A DNA stretch of 5,664 nucleotides from Alphaproteobacteria bacterium (GTDB lineage Bacteria > Pseudomonadota > Alphaproteobacteria > UBA8366 > GCA-2717185). This document shows positions 1-5,107 of this stretch, one piece after another. Every line of letters begins with the position of its first letter. Position 1 is the first letter of the stretch. The stretch spans positions 1 to 5,664 of the forward strand of contig JAESSL010000422.1 of NCBI GenBank assembly GCA_016764135.1. Direction: 5' to 3'. The notes beneath the pieces are model-generated. The model did not search any database. It had not been told where the DNA came from and saw nothing but the letters and a program-made list of their open reading frames with translations. The position numbers and the translations under genes are program-made.

Positions 1-209
1 GCGACTATTTCGCCAGCGGCCGCCAGAACGCGGATTGCATGGTTATAATCTTCATCAATGACGCAGACTCGTTGGGGAATCGCCGACACCGAGCCCTCCA
101 TTACGCTGGTGTGTCCATCCAGTACAATGACGTCAATATCAGCGTCCGACAGCAGCGCCGTCAGCCATGACAACCGCACCGGATCGGAAATTCGCAATAA
201 TTCCTTCAT
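1..209 (-). CDS. DUF2007 domain protein (putative signal-transducing protein), 3' end outside window
   Basis: The minus-strand reading frame opens with ATG at 209-207 and stays open to the window edge, giving 69 codons that begin MKELLRISDPVRLSWLTALL. The pattern of an opening LLR-DPV-LSWL helix, a central VLDGHTSVMEGS segment, then IPQRVCVIDEDYNHAIRVL and AAAGE matches the small DUF2007 family (Pfam PF09413), usually about 70-80 residues, so only a few residues should be missing. The start is supported by AGAGGTG two bases upstream of the ATG. The biochemical role of this family is not established; 'signal transducing' is only a database label. It is transcribed divergently from the polyprenyl diphosphate synthase, a pairing I recall from alphaproteobacteria, often with a methyltransferase gene following. 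It is too short to have escaped notice by chance, and the family call rests on motif memory, not a search. Confidence 0.85.
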   Translation of the reverse strand, partial: MKELLRISDPVRLSWLTALLSDADIDVIVLDGHTSVMEGSVSAIPQRVCVIDEDYNHAIRVLAAAGEIV

Positions 210-227
210 CACACCTCTGAAAATACC

Positions 228-257
228 GCTATAAGGCGTTTAACGCATCGGATTCAA
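228..257 (-). promoter_or_regulatory. Possible sigma-70 promoter for the DUF2007 gene
   Basis: On the minus strand, TTGAAT (257-252, four of six consensus matches) is followed after 18 bases by TATAGC (233-228, four of six). Transcription would start near 221, leaving a short leader that contains the AGAGGTG ribosome binding site. The spacer holds a small inverted repeat, GCGTT-T-AACGC (236-246). The match is only moderate and the assignment is tentative. Confidence 0.35.
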
Positions 258-269
258 CCCCTGCGCCTC

Positions 270-297
270 TTGACGATGGCTAGGGTTTTACTATGCT
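270..297 (+). promoter_or_regulatory. ispB: Probable sigma-70 promoter for the polyprenyl diphosphate synthase
   Basis: TTGACG (270-275) matches the -35 consensus at five of six positions and TATGCT (292-297) matches the -10 at four of six, with a 16-base spacer. Transcription would begin near 304. That leaves a 36-base leader before the TTG at 340 but almost none before the upstream in-frame TTG at 310, so the promoter position also favours the later start. Confidence 0.5.
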
Positions 298-324
298 CGC
301 GGCCATCAATTGAACATATTTATA

Positions 325-330
325 AAAAGG
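325..330 (+). promoter_or_regulatory. ispB: Ribosome binding site deciding the TTG start of the polyprenyl synthase
   Basis: AAAAGG (325-330) lies nine bases before the in-frame TTG at 340-342. No comparable purine-rich site precedes the earlier in-frame TTG at 310, and no ATG exists in this frame before 403. This selects 340 as the likely start. Confidence 0.55.
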
Positions 331-339
331 CTTCAAACA

Positions 340-1362
340 TTGGCCACAGTCGTAAATTTCGACGAATCGCGCCGCGAGAACGCCGTCCCCGCACTCGACA
401 GAATGAGCGCTCTTGTGGCGGAAGACCTCGTGAAGGTCAATCAGCTGATCGTGGACAAAATGGACAGTCCCGTTCCCCTGATTCCGCAGCTTGCGGGACA
501 TCTTATCGCCTCTGGCGGCAAGCGCCTGCGCCCCATGCTCACGCTGGCGGCGGCGAAACTTTGCGATTATCAGGGCGACCGACAAATCAACCTCGCAGCC
601 TGTGTTGAATTCATTCATACCGCGACCCTGCTGCATGACGACGTCGTCGACGCCTCCGATTTACGTCGGGGCCAGGACAGCGCCAATGCGGTCTGGGGCA
701 ATCAGGCCTCCGTTCTGGTCGGGGATTTTTTGTTTTCCCGCGCGTTTCAATTGATGGTCAAGGACGGGTCGCTCAATGTCTTGCGCATTCTGTCAAACGC
801 GTCGGCCACCATTGCTGAAGGCGAAGTGTTGCAGCTTTTGACCGTCAACGATACGGAAACCAGCGAATCCGCCTATTTTGACGTCATTCGCGCCAAGACC
901 GCGACGTTGTTCGCCGCCGCCGCCGAGATTGGCGCGGTTGTCGCCGAACGTCCGGAGGTCGAGCAGGAGGCGCTTGATAATTACGGCATGAACTTTGGCG
1001 TCGCCTTTCAGATTGTCGACGATGTTCTGGATTATTCGGCCGAGCAGGAAAAACTGGGCAAGACCATTGGCGATGATTTCCGCGAGGGCAAAATCACGCT
1101 GCCGGTCATCCTCTCCTGGCTGCGCGGCGACGATACGGAACGTACGTTCTGGCGCCGGACATTGGCCGATCTGGAGCAGGAAGAGGGAGATCTGGAGCAC
1201 GCCATCGGCATCATGAATTCTCACCACGCGCTAAGTGATTCCATCGCGCGCGCGCGCCATTACGGCGCTATGGCGAAAGACGCGCTGGGTATTTTTCCCG
1301 ACCAGCCCATCAAGCAATCCATGACCGGTCTTGTCGATTTCTGCATTGACCGAGCCTATTAA
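340..1362 (+). CDS. ispB: Long-chain polyprenyl diphosphate synthase (octaprenyl/decaprenyl type)
   Basis: Trans-isoprenyl diphosphate synthase that adds IPP units to an allylic primer to make the ubiquinone side chain; family members are soluble, Mg-dependent dimers. From a TTG start at 340 the protein is 340 residues, near the usual 320-340 (E. coli IspB is 323). Visible motifs in order: GGKRLRP (59-65, diphosphate/IPP binding), first aspartate-rich motif DDVVD (100-104) followed by DLRRG, GEVLQL (161-166), second aspartate-rich motif DDVLD (227-231) and GKTIGDDFREGK (240-251). The residue five before the first motif is Ala (IHTATLLHDD), as in long-chain enzymes; short-chain FPP synthases usually have a bulky aromatic there. 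Exact chain length cannot be read from sequence; C10 is likely if this is an alphaproteobacterium. A longer in-frame start exists (TTG 310, ten more residues) but lacks a ribosome binding site. The hydrolase gene follows after 27 bases and is probably co-transcribed. 'ispB' is used as the family symbol. Confidence 0.93.
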   Translation: MATVVNFDESRRENAVPALDRMSALVAEDLVKVNQLIVDKMDSPVPLIPQLAGHLIASGGKRLRPMLTLAAAKLCDYQGDRQINLAACVEFIHTATLLHDDVVDASDLRRGQDSANAVWGNQASVLVGDFLFSRAFQLMVKDGSLNVLRILSNASATIAEGEVLQLLTVNDTETSESAYFDVIRAKTATLFAAAAEIGAVVAERPEVEQEALDNYGMNFGVAFQIVDDVLDYSAEQEKLGKTIGDDFREGKITLPVILSWLRGDDTERTFWRRTLADLEQEEGDLEHAIGIMNSHHALSDSIARARHYGAMAKDALGIFPDQPIKQSMTGLVDFCIDRAY

Positions 1363-1389
1363 CATTTAAAATACGGTTGGAGACGCCAA

Positions 1390-2274
1390 ATGCCTGAAGG
1401 ATTATTGCGCGCTTATGACGACGCCGAACTCGAACGGCAGTATAATCCCCGCATCTTTACGCCTGATTCCGGTCCCATGGCCGACCGCGCCACGGAATTA
1501 AGCGTCGACTACCTCACCCGCGCGGGAAAATCTGCGCAGGATATCGCCTATGGCTCCCGCAAGGGTGAAACCGTCGATCTGTTCCTACCGGAAAATGCGG
1601 AAAACGCGGAAAATGCGCCGGTGGAAATGTATATCCACGGCGGATACTGGCGCGCCCGGGACAAGACCGATTTTAGCTTTATGGCGGAACCCATCGTCAA
1701 CGCCGGTGGTATTTGCGCGGTCGTCAATTACGATTTGTGCCCCGATGTCTCGCTGGACGAAATCGTCCGGCAAATGCGCGCCGCAACGGCATGGCTCTAT
1801 CAGAACGCCGCCAATTTCGGCGGCGACCCGGAGCGCATCCATATCACCGGACATTCCGCGGGCGGCCATCTGACGGCGATGGTCGCTGAAACCGCCTGGC
1901 CTACTTTCGACGCAAGCCTGCCCGCTGATCTGGTTAAATCCGCAATTCCGGTCAGCGGCGTCTTCGAGTTGACGCCAATCGCCGGCATGTCGGTTCAGGA
2001 GGCCATCCAGCTGGACGATGCGGGGATAGAGCGCAATAGCCCGCTACGACATCCCATCCCGGGAGCGCCAAAGATGGCGGTAACGGTGGGCGGCGCCGAA
2101 AGCGAAGAATTCAAGAAACAATCAGAGGCCTATGCGGCGCACGCCCGCGCACAGGGCTCGACCGTCGAGCATTTCGAAATTCCCGGCAAAAACCACTTCA
2201 CTATCCTGACCGACACGACAGCGCCGGATTACGCGCTGACCGAGGTGCGTTTGCGGTTCATGGGGTTGGCGTAG
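1390..2274 (+). CDS. Alpha/beta hydrolase, kynurenine formamidase/BD-FAE-like esterase
   Basis: A 294-residue alpha/beta-hydrolase, starting at an ATG with GGAGA (1379-1383) at good spacing. Visible elements: the oxyanion-hole motif HGGYW (83-87), the nucleophile elbow GHSAGG with Ser156, a likely acid in GGAESEEF (Glu237, in the slot where relatives carry Asp or Glu) and the catalytic His269 in GKNHFTIL. The HGGYW plus GHSAGGH combination and the following E-S-x-EF-x-x-QS stretch are typical of proteins annotated as arylformamidase (eukaryotic AFMID/BNA7 type) or BD-FAE-like carboxylesterase. There is no signal peptide, so it should be cytoplasmic. No other tryptophan or kynurenine genes are nearby, so formamidase activity is not supported by context; general esterase is equally possible. 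It lies 27 bases after the polyprenyl synthase and probably shares its transcript, without an obvious metabolic link. Its last 17 bases overlap the end of the convergent aminotransferase gene. A short Glu-Asn-Ala triplet repeat occurs at residues 68-76. Confidence 0.88.
   Translation: MPEGLLRAYDDAELERQYNPRIFTPDSGPMADRATELSVDYLTRAGKSAQDIAYGSRKGETVDLFLPENAENAENAPVEMYIHGGYWRARDKTDFSFMAEPIVNAGGICAVVNYDLCPDVSLDEIVRQMRAATAWLYQNAANFGGDPERIHITGHSAGGHLTAMVAETAWPTFDASLPADLVKSAIPVSGVFELTPIAGMSVQEAIQLDDAGIERNSPLRHPIPGAPKMAVTVGGAESEEFKKQSEAYAAHARAQGSTVEHFEIPGKNHFTILTDTTAPDYALTEVRLRFMGLA
1591..1617 (+). repeat. Three tandem 9-bp copies encoding (Glu-Asn-Ala)3
   Basis: GAAAATGCG, GAAAACGCG and GAAAATGCG follow each other directly inside the hydrolase gene; the middle copy differs by one T-to-C change that is silent. 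The unit keeps the frame and lies between the strand ending VDLFLP and the strand VEMYIHGG, which should be a surface turn in this fold. It looks like a small in-frame repeat expansion. Confidence 0.8.
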
Positions 2275-3508
2275 CGACCTCCCCGATCAGCGCGCCAAGG
2301 CGCCGAATACCCGTTTCAATATTTTCAATGTCGGGTAGTGAGAAACTCAGCCGGAGCGTGTTTTTACCACCGCCATCCGCATAAAAGGCGCGACCGGGTA
2401 CAAAAGCGACGCCAAAACCCGCAATCGATTTTTGCAAAAGATCGGCCCCGTCAAAGCCCTCCGGCAATGTCAGCCACACAAAAAGTCCCCCTTCGGGTTT
2501 CGTCCAGCTCGCCCCCTTCGGCATATGGGCGCTAAGCGCCTTCAACATCGCATCGCGTTTAAGGCGATAACTCGCCCGGCCCTTTGAAATCTGCTGGTCA
2601 TAACATCGTTCCGCAAGATGCAGCGCAACCGCCTGATTGATTGCCGAACTGTTCAGATCGCTGGCTTGTTTGATCAGAATTAACCGACTGATAATTTTTT
2701 CGGAGGCGCAGATCCAGCCGACCCGCAGACCCGGCGTGAAGACCTTCGAAAACGACCCGCAGTAAATGACGCGAGACCCATTGATGGACCCACATGCTTG
2801 CAGGTTTAGCGACTGTATCGTTGGCACAGGCTCGCCGTCGTACCGCAAATCAGAATACGGATTGTCTTCGATGATCGGGATGTCCAGTTCCCCGGCCAGA
2901 CGCAGCAAATGTGTTCGCGCGGCCAGACTCAAGGTCTCACCGGTTGGATTCGAGAAATCCGACACGACGTATGAGAACTTTAACGCCCCGCCCGCCTCGG
3001 ACGCCGCGTCCTGATAGGACAGGGCGGTGCGGTTGGTATCGTCCAGCCGCAACTCGTCATAAACCGGCTCATAGGCGGAAAACGCCTGCAAGGCGCCGAG
3101 ATACGTCGGCGCGCCCACCAATGCTGTGTCATAGGGCGACAAAAAGAGCTTGCCCAGAAACTCCAACCCCTGTTGCGACCCATTGGTGATCAGAATGTTT
3201 TCGCGGGTGCAGTCAACGCCTTTTCCCGCCATATACCCGACGATCCAGTCTCGCAAATCCGGATCGCCTTCACTGGCCGAATATTGCATGGCGCGGTTGG
3301 CCCGATCGTCACTGGCCAATACCGCCTGATACGCCGCACGAATATCGTCCAGCGGGAAAAGCGCCGGATCTGGAATGCCGCCAGCGAAAGAAATTACGCC
3401 CGGCTTCTCAACAATACTTAATAAGTCCCGGATTTCAGAAGCTTGCATACGTGCGGCGCGAGACGCGTAGCGTGGTTCCCAAGTCTCGAGGTCAGATAAA
3501 GCGGACAT
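2258..3508 (-). CDS. PLP-dependent aminotransferase, class I/II (2-aminoadipate aminotransferase LysN-like)
   Basis: A 416-residue fold-type I aminotransferase. Motifs: ISFAGGIPDP (39-48) near the N terminus, typical of the LysN and MocR-type aminotransferase group; the glycine/serine PLP phosphate loop NGSQQGLEF (109-117); SNPTG (186-190, Asn contacting the cofactor; most relatives have QNPTG); EDNPYSDL (214-221, Asp215 pairing with the pyridine nitrogen and Tyr218); GSFSKVFTPGLRVGW (251-265) with the Schiff-base Lys255; and TLRLSFS (384-390) with Arg386, which should bind the substrate carboxylate. Unlike MocR regulators it lacks an N-terminal GntR DNA-binding domain, so it is a free-standing cytoplasmic enzyme. 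Relatives act on 2-aminoadipate, branched-chain or aromatic amino acids; the substrate cannot be read here. The ATG at 3508-3506 has GGAA seven bases upstream, inside one arm of a long inverted repeat. It follows the CoA-transferase genes on the same strand after 115 bases and has its own probable promoter. Its 3' end overlaps the convergent hydrolase gene. Confidence 0.9.
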   Translation of the reverse strand: MSALSDLETWEPRYASRAARMQASEIRDLLSIVEKPGVISFAGGIPDPALFPLDDIRAAYQAVLASDDRANRAMQYSASEGDPDLRDWIVGYMAGKGVDCTRENILITNGSQQGLEFLGKLFLSPYDTALVGAPTYLGALQAFSAYEPVYDELRLDDTNRTALSYQDAASEAGGALKFSYVVSDFSNPTGETLSLAARTHLLRLAGELDIPIIEDNPYSDLRYDGEPVPTIQSLNLQACGSINGSRVIYCGSFSKVFTPGLRVGWICASEKIISRLILIKQASDLNSSAINQAVALHLAERCYDQQISKGRASYRLKRDAMLKALSAHMPKGASWTKPEGGLFVWLTLPEGFDGADLLQKSIAGFGVAFVPGRAFYADGGGKNTLRLSFSLPDIENIETGIRRLGALIGEVATPTP

Positions 3509-3510
3509 AA

Positions 3511-3543
3511 TATTATTCCAATTTCCCAGTTATTGGAATAATA
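3511..3543. repeat. Perfect 12-bp inverted repeat next to the aminotransferase start codon
   Basis: On the plus strand TATTATTCCAAT (3511-3522) is exactly complementary in reverse to ATTGGAATAATA (3532-3543), separated by nine bases. It ends two bases before the aminotransferase ATG (3508-3506). On the minus strand it covers the likely -10 hexamer in one arm and the GGAA ribosome binding site in the other. It is AT-rich and has no T-tract behind it, so it is not a normal terminator; an operator, or an mRNA hairpin hiding the ribosome binding site on read-through transcripts, fits better. Confidence 0.8.
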
Positions 3544-3569
3544 GGTCAGTATTAGTGACCTATTGTCAA
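3538..3569 (-). promoter_or_regulatory. Probable promoter of the aminotransferase gene, with long 20-base spacer
   Basis: On the minus strand a perfect -35 hexamer TTGACA (3569-3564) is followed after 20 bases by TATTAT (3543-3538, five of six matches to the -10). Transcription would start near 3531, giving a leader of about 22 bases. The spacer is three bases longer than optimal for sigma-70 and is filled by a perfect dyad. That layout is known from promoters activated by MerR-family regulators, which shorten the effective spacer by distorting the DNA. No regulator gene lies in the window, so the regulator is unknown. Confidence 0.5.
3540..3564. promoter_or_regulatory. Inverted repeat AATAGGTCA-N7-TGACCTATT, probable operator
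   Basis: The nine-base arms (3540-3548 and 3556-3564) are perfect reverse complements around a seven-base centre. The dyad centre (3552) is close to the middle of the spacer between the TTGACA and TATTAT hexamers of the aminotransferase promoter, and its left arm shares four bases with the neighbouring 12-bp inverted repeat. Arm and centre sizes resemble MerR-family operators such as those of CueR. A dimeric repressor of another family that blocks RNA polymerase would fit the position equally well. Confidence 0.6.
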
Positions 3570-3595
3570 CATTTATGTCCAGCGCTCTTTTTATA

Positions 3596-3609
3596 TCCTG
3601 AATTCAGGA
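3596..3609. repeat. 14-bp perfect palindrome after the CoA-transferase stop codon
   Basis: TCCTGAATTCAGGA is self-complementary without a loop, 14 bases beyond the CoA-transferase subunit B stop in the direction of transcription. On that strand it is followed by TATAAAAAGAG and not by a T-tract, so it is not a convincing intrinsic terminator. Immediately after the stop there is also a weak GCCC-TCT-GGGC hairpin. The palindrome could be a protein site or chance. Confidence 0.5.
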
Positions 3610-3623
3610 GTTGCCCAGAGGGC

Positions 3624-4292
3624 TCAGGCCGCAATTTCACCAACCTCATCGGGTACAATCAAAGGCGCGCCGGTAACCGCAACAACGTCATCCGGGGTGT
3701 AACCCGGCGCGGTTTCTTCCAGAACAAACCCGTCCGGCGTCACGGCGACGACGGCGATTTCCGTAAACACCTTGGTGACGCAATTCCGCGTCGTCAGGGG
3801 ATAGGTCAGGGTTTCCACCAATTTAGGCGACCCGTCCTTGCCCGTGTGGCTCATGGTGATGAAGACGCGCTGGGCGCCGTAGGCGATATCCATCGCGCCG
3901 CCAATGCCGCCAACATGCTTGCCAGGCAACCGCCAGTTTGCAAAATCACCATTCGCGGCCACCTGATAGGCGCCAAGGATGGCCGCATCAAGCCGCCCGC
4001 CCCGCGCCACGGCGAAGGAATCCGCGTGATGTACAAAGGACGCGCCCGGGATCAGTGTCACCGGGCCTTTGCCCGCGCTCATTAAATCCGTATCGACATC
4101 GGCGTCACCCGGTTTTGGCCCCATGCCGATGATGCCGTTTTCACTGTGAAAAATCACGTCGCGGCCTTCGGGAACGTAATCGACCGCCAGCGTAGGGATG
4201 CCCAGCCCCAGATTGACCAGCCAGTCATCCTGAAGTTCCGCCGCCACGCGTTTGGCGATTTGTTCGCGAGACAGAGGTGATTTTTGCGTCAT
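3624..4292 (-). CDS. 3-oxoacid-type CoA-transferase subunit B (PcaJ/ScoB/AtoA family)
   Basis: The beta subunit carries the catalytic glutamate that forms the glutamyl-CoA thioester in family I CoA-transferases. The signature FHSENGIIG is plain; with the start chosen here the catalytic residue is Glu51 and the protein is 222 residues, a normal length. Other conserved stretches are VNLGLGIPTL near the start, GASFVHHADSFAVARGG, LGAYQVAANGDFANW, VGGIGGAMDIAYGA and the C-terminal YPLTTRNCVTKVFTEIAVVAVTPDGF. They resemble PcaJ (3-oxoadipate) and ScoB/AtoA (acetoacetate) about equally, so the acid is not decided. Two ATGs are possible: 4298 lies one base from the AAGGAG site, while 4292 is seven bases from it and forms an ATGA overlap with the subunit A stop. 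The latter is chosen. Translational coupling of the two subunits, which must assemble together, is expected. No clear terminator follows, so read-through towards the aminotransferase is possible. Confidence 0.92.
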   Translation of the reverse strand: MTQKSPLSREQIAKRVAAELQDDWLVNLGLGIPTLAVDYVPEGRDVIFHSENGIIGMGPKPGDADVDTDLMSAGKGPVTLIPGASFVHHADSFAVARGGRLDAAILGAYQVAANGDFANWRLPGKHVGGIGGAMDIAYGAQRVFITMSHTGKDGSPKLVETLTYPLTTRNCVTKVFTEIAVVAVTPDGFVLEETAPGYTPDDVVAVTGAPLIVPDEVGEIAA

Positions 4293-4987
4293 GACCATGC
4301 TCCTTCCCAGGTTTCCGGCCGGTAGCGTCCCGTCACCAGATATCGATCGACAAACACCCCCGGCGTCATGATGTTTTCCGGCGCCAGCGTGCCCAACGCC
4401 ACATCTTCATCGACTTCCACAATCGTATATTTCGCCGCCATCGCCATGATGGGGTTCATGTTCCGCGCCGCCAGCCTATAAATCAGATTACCGCGTGGAT
4501 CCGCCTTTTGCGCCTTCACCAGCGCGATATCGCCGGGCAGCGCCGGTTCGATCAGATATTCCAGTCCATCGACCGTATGGATCGCCTTGCCCTCGGCGAT
4601 CTCCGTACCAAGGCCGATGGGCAACAACACGCCCCCCAGCCCGGCGCCCGCCGCGCGCATCCGCTCCGCCAGAATACCCTGCGGCACAATTTCAAGATCA
4701 ACCTTGCCCGCCTCATACAGCTCTTTGAAGACCGCCGAGGCGCCGCCCCACGGAAAGCTGCAAATCACCTTTCCGACGCATCCTCGCTCCAGCATTCGCG
4801 CAACGCCAATCCGTCCGGCGCCGGAACTGTTATTGACCACGGTCAGGTTTCGCAAACCCCGGTCGCACACCCCATCGATCAGTTTTTCAGGAATTCCAGA
4901 GAGCCCAAATCCGCCGACAAGCACTGTATCGCCATCGGAAATTCGGTCGAGCGCATCGTCCAGCGTTTCCGCTTTTTTGTTCTTCAT
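4289..4987 (-). CDS. 3-oxoacid-type CoA-transferase subunit A (PcaI/ScoA/AtoD family)
   Basis: The alpha subunit (232 residues, normal length) pairs with the product of the next gene to move CoA between succinyl-CoA or acetyl-CoA and a 3-oxo acid, typically acetoacetate or 3-oxoadipate, in the cytoplasm. DGDTVLVGGFGLSGIP (18-33) fits the family I CoA-transferase alpha signature (Asp-Gly, three hydrophobics, GGF, then G-x-P). Further conserved parts are TVVNNSSGAG (49-58), IVPQGILAERMRAAGAG (100-116), GLGTEIAEGK (125-134), KADPRGNLIY (161-170), AARNMNPIMAMAA (173-185) and NIMTPGVFVDR (205-215). The ATG at 4987-4985 has GGAGG only two bases upstream, unusually close, but no better start is nearby. 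The gene begins 120 bases after ispG, behind that gene's terminator, so it needs its own promoter; I find no convincing -35/-10 pair in 4988-5075. No beta-ketoadipate pathway genes are visible to support PcaI specifically. Confidence 0.92.
   Translation of the reverse strand: MKNKKAETLDDALDRISDGDTVLVGGFGLSGIPEKLIDGVCDRGLRNLTVVNNSSGAGRIGVARMLERGCVGKVICSFPWGGASAVFKELYEAGKVDLEIVPQGILAERMRAAGAGLGGVLLPIGLGTEIAEGKAIHTVDGLEYLIEPALPGDIALVKAQKADPRGNLIYRLAARNMNPIMAMAAKYTIVEVDEDVALGTLAPENIMTPGVFVDRYLVTGRYRPETWEGAWS
4300..4305 (-). promoter_or_regulatory. Ribosome binding site deciding the start of CoA-transferase subunit B
   Basis: AAGGAG on the minus strand (4305-4300) lies inside the end of the subunit A gene. 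It is seven bases from the ATG at 4292 and only one base from the ATG at 4298, favouring the shorter product and an ATGA overlap. Confidence 0.65.
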
Positions 4988-5075
4988 GGCCTCCGCCGTT
5001 CAATTTTCAAGCGAACGGACGGTAACGGAAGCACGAGGAAGCTTCAATCCTATCGAAAAATCCAAGGAGAATCCC

Positions 5076-5100
5076 GAAGAGAAAGCCCGGCGGACCGGGC
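5076..5100 (-). terminator. Intrinsic terminator of ispG
   Basis: On the minus strand GCCCGG-TCCG-CCGGGC (5100-5085) forms a perfect six-base-pair GC stem with a four-base loop, followed directly by TTTCTCTTC (5084-5076). It starts seven bases after the ispG stop codon. The U-tract is interrupted by C residues, so termination may be partial. It separates ispG from the CoA-transferase genes downstream. Confidence 0.75.
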
Positions 5101-5107
5101 CCGGGGA

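Noticed and set aside
236..246. GCGTT-T-AACGC inverted repeat in the divergent promoter region
   Set aside because: Five-base arms are short enough to arise by chance; kept only as a note under the DUF2007 promoter.
793..1227. Minus-strand open frame of 144 codons inside the polyprenyl synthase
   Set aside because: It is fully antisense to both aspartate-rich motif regions of a conserved enzyme and shows no family pattern.
1245..1256. Run of six CG dinucleotides inside the polyprenyl synthase gene, a possible Z-DNA stretch
   Set aside because: It encodes Ala-Arg-Ala-Arg in a helix of the enzyme with ordinary GC-rich codons; the run is short and explained by coding sequence.
3613..3623. GCCC-TCT-GGGC hairpin right after the CoA-transferase subunit B stop as a terminator
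   Set aside because: The stem is only four base pairs and no T-tract follows on the transcribed strand.
3555..4085. Long plus-strand open frame (176 codons) opposite the CoA-transferase subunit B gene
   Set aside because: It lies antisense to a gene with clear family motifs, has no recognisable domain and is rich in Arg and Gly as expected from the reverse frame of GC-rich coding DNA.
5001..5075. Possible promoter for the CoA-transferase genes (TTGAAG, TAGGAT and TTGGAT hexamers on the minus strand)
   Set aside because: No pair combines reasonable hexamers with 16-18 base spacing, so none is reported; the real promoter may use another sigma factor or an activator.
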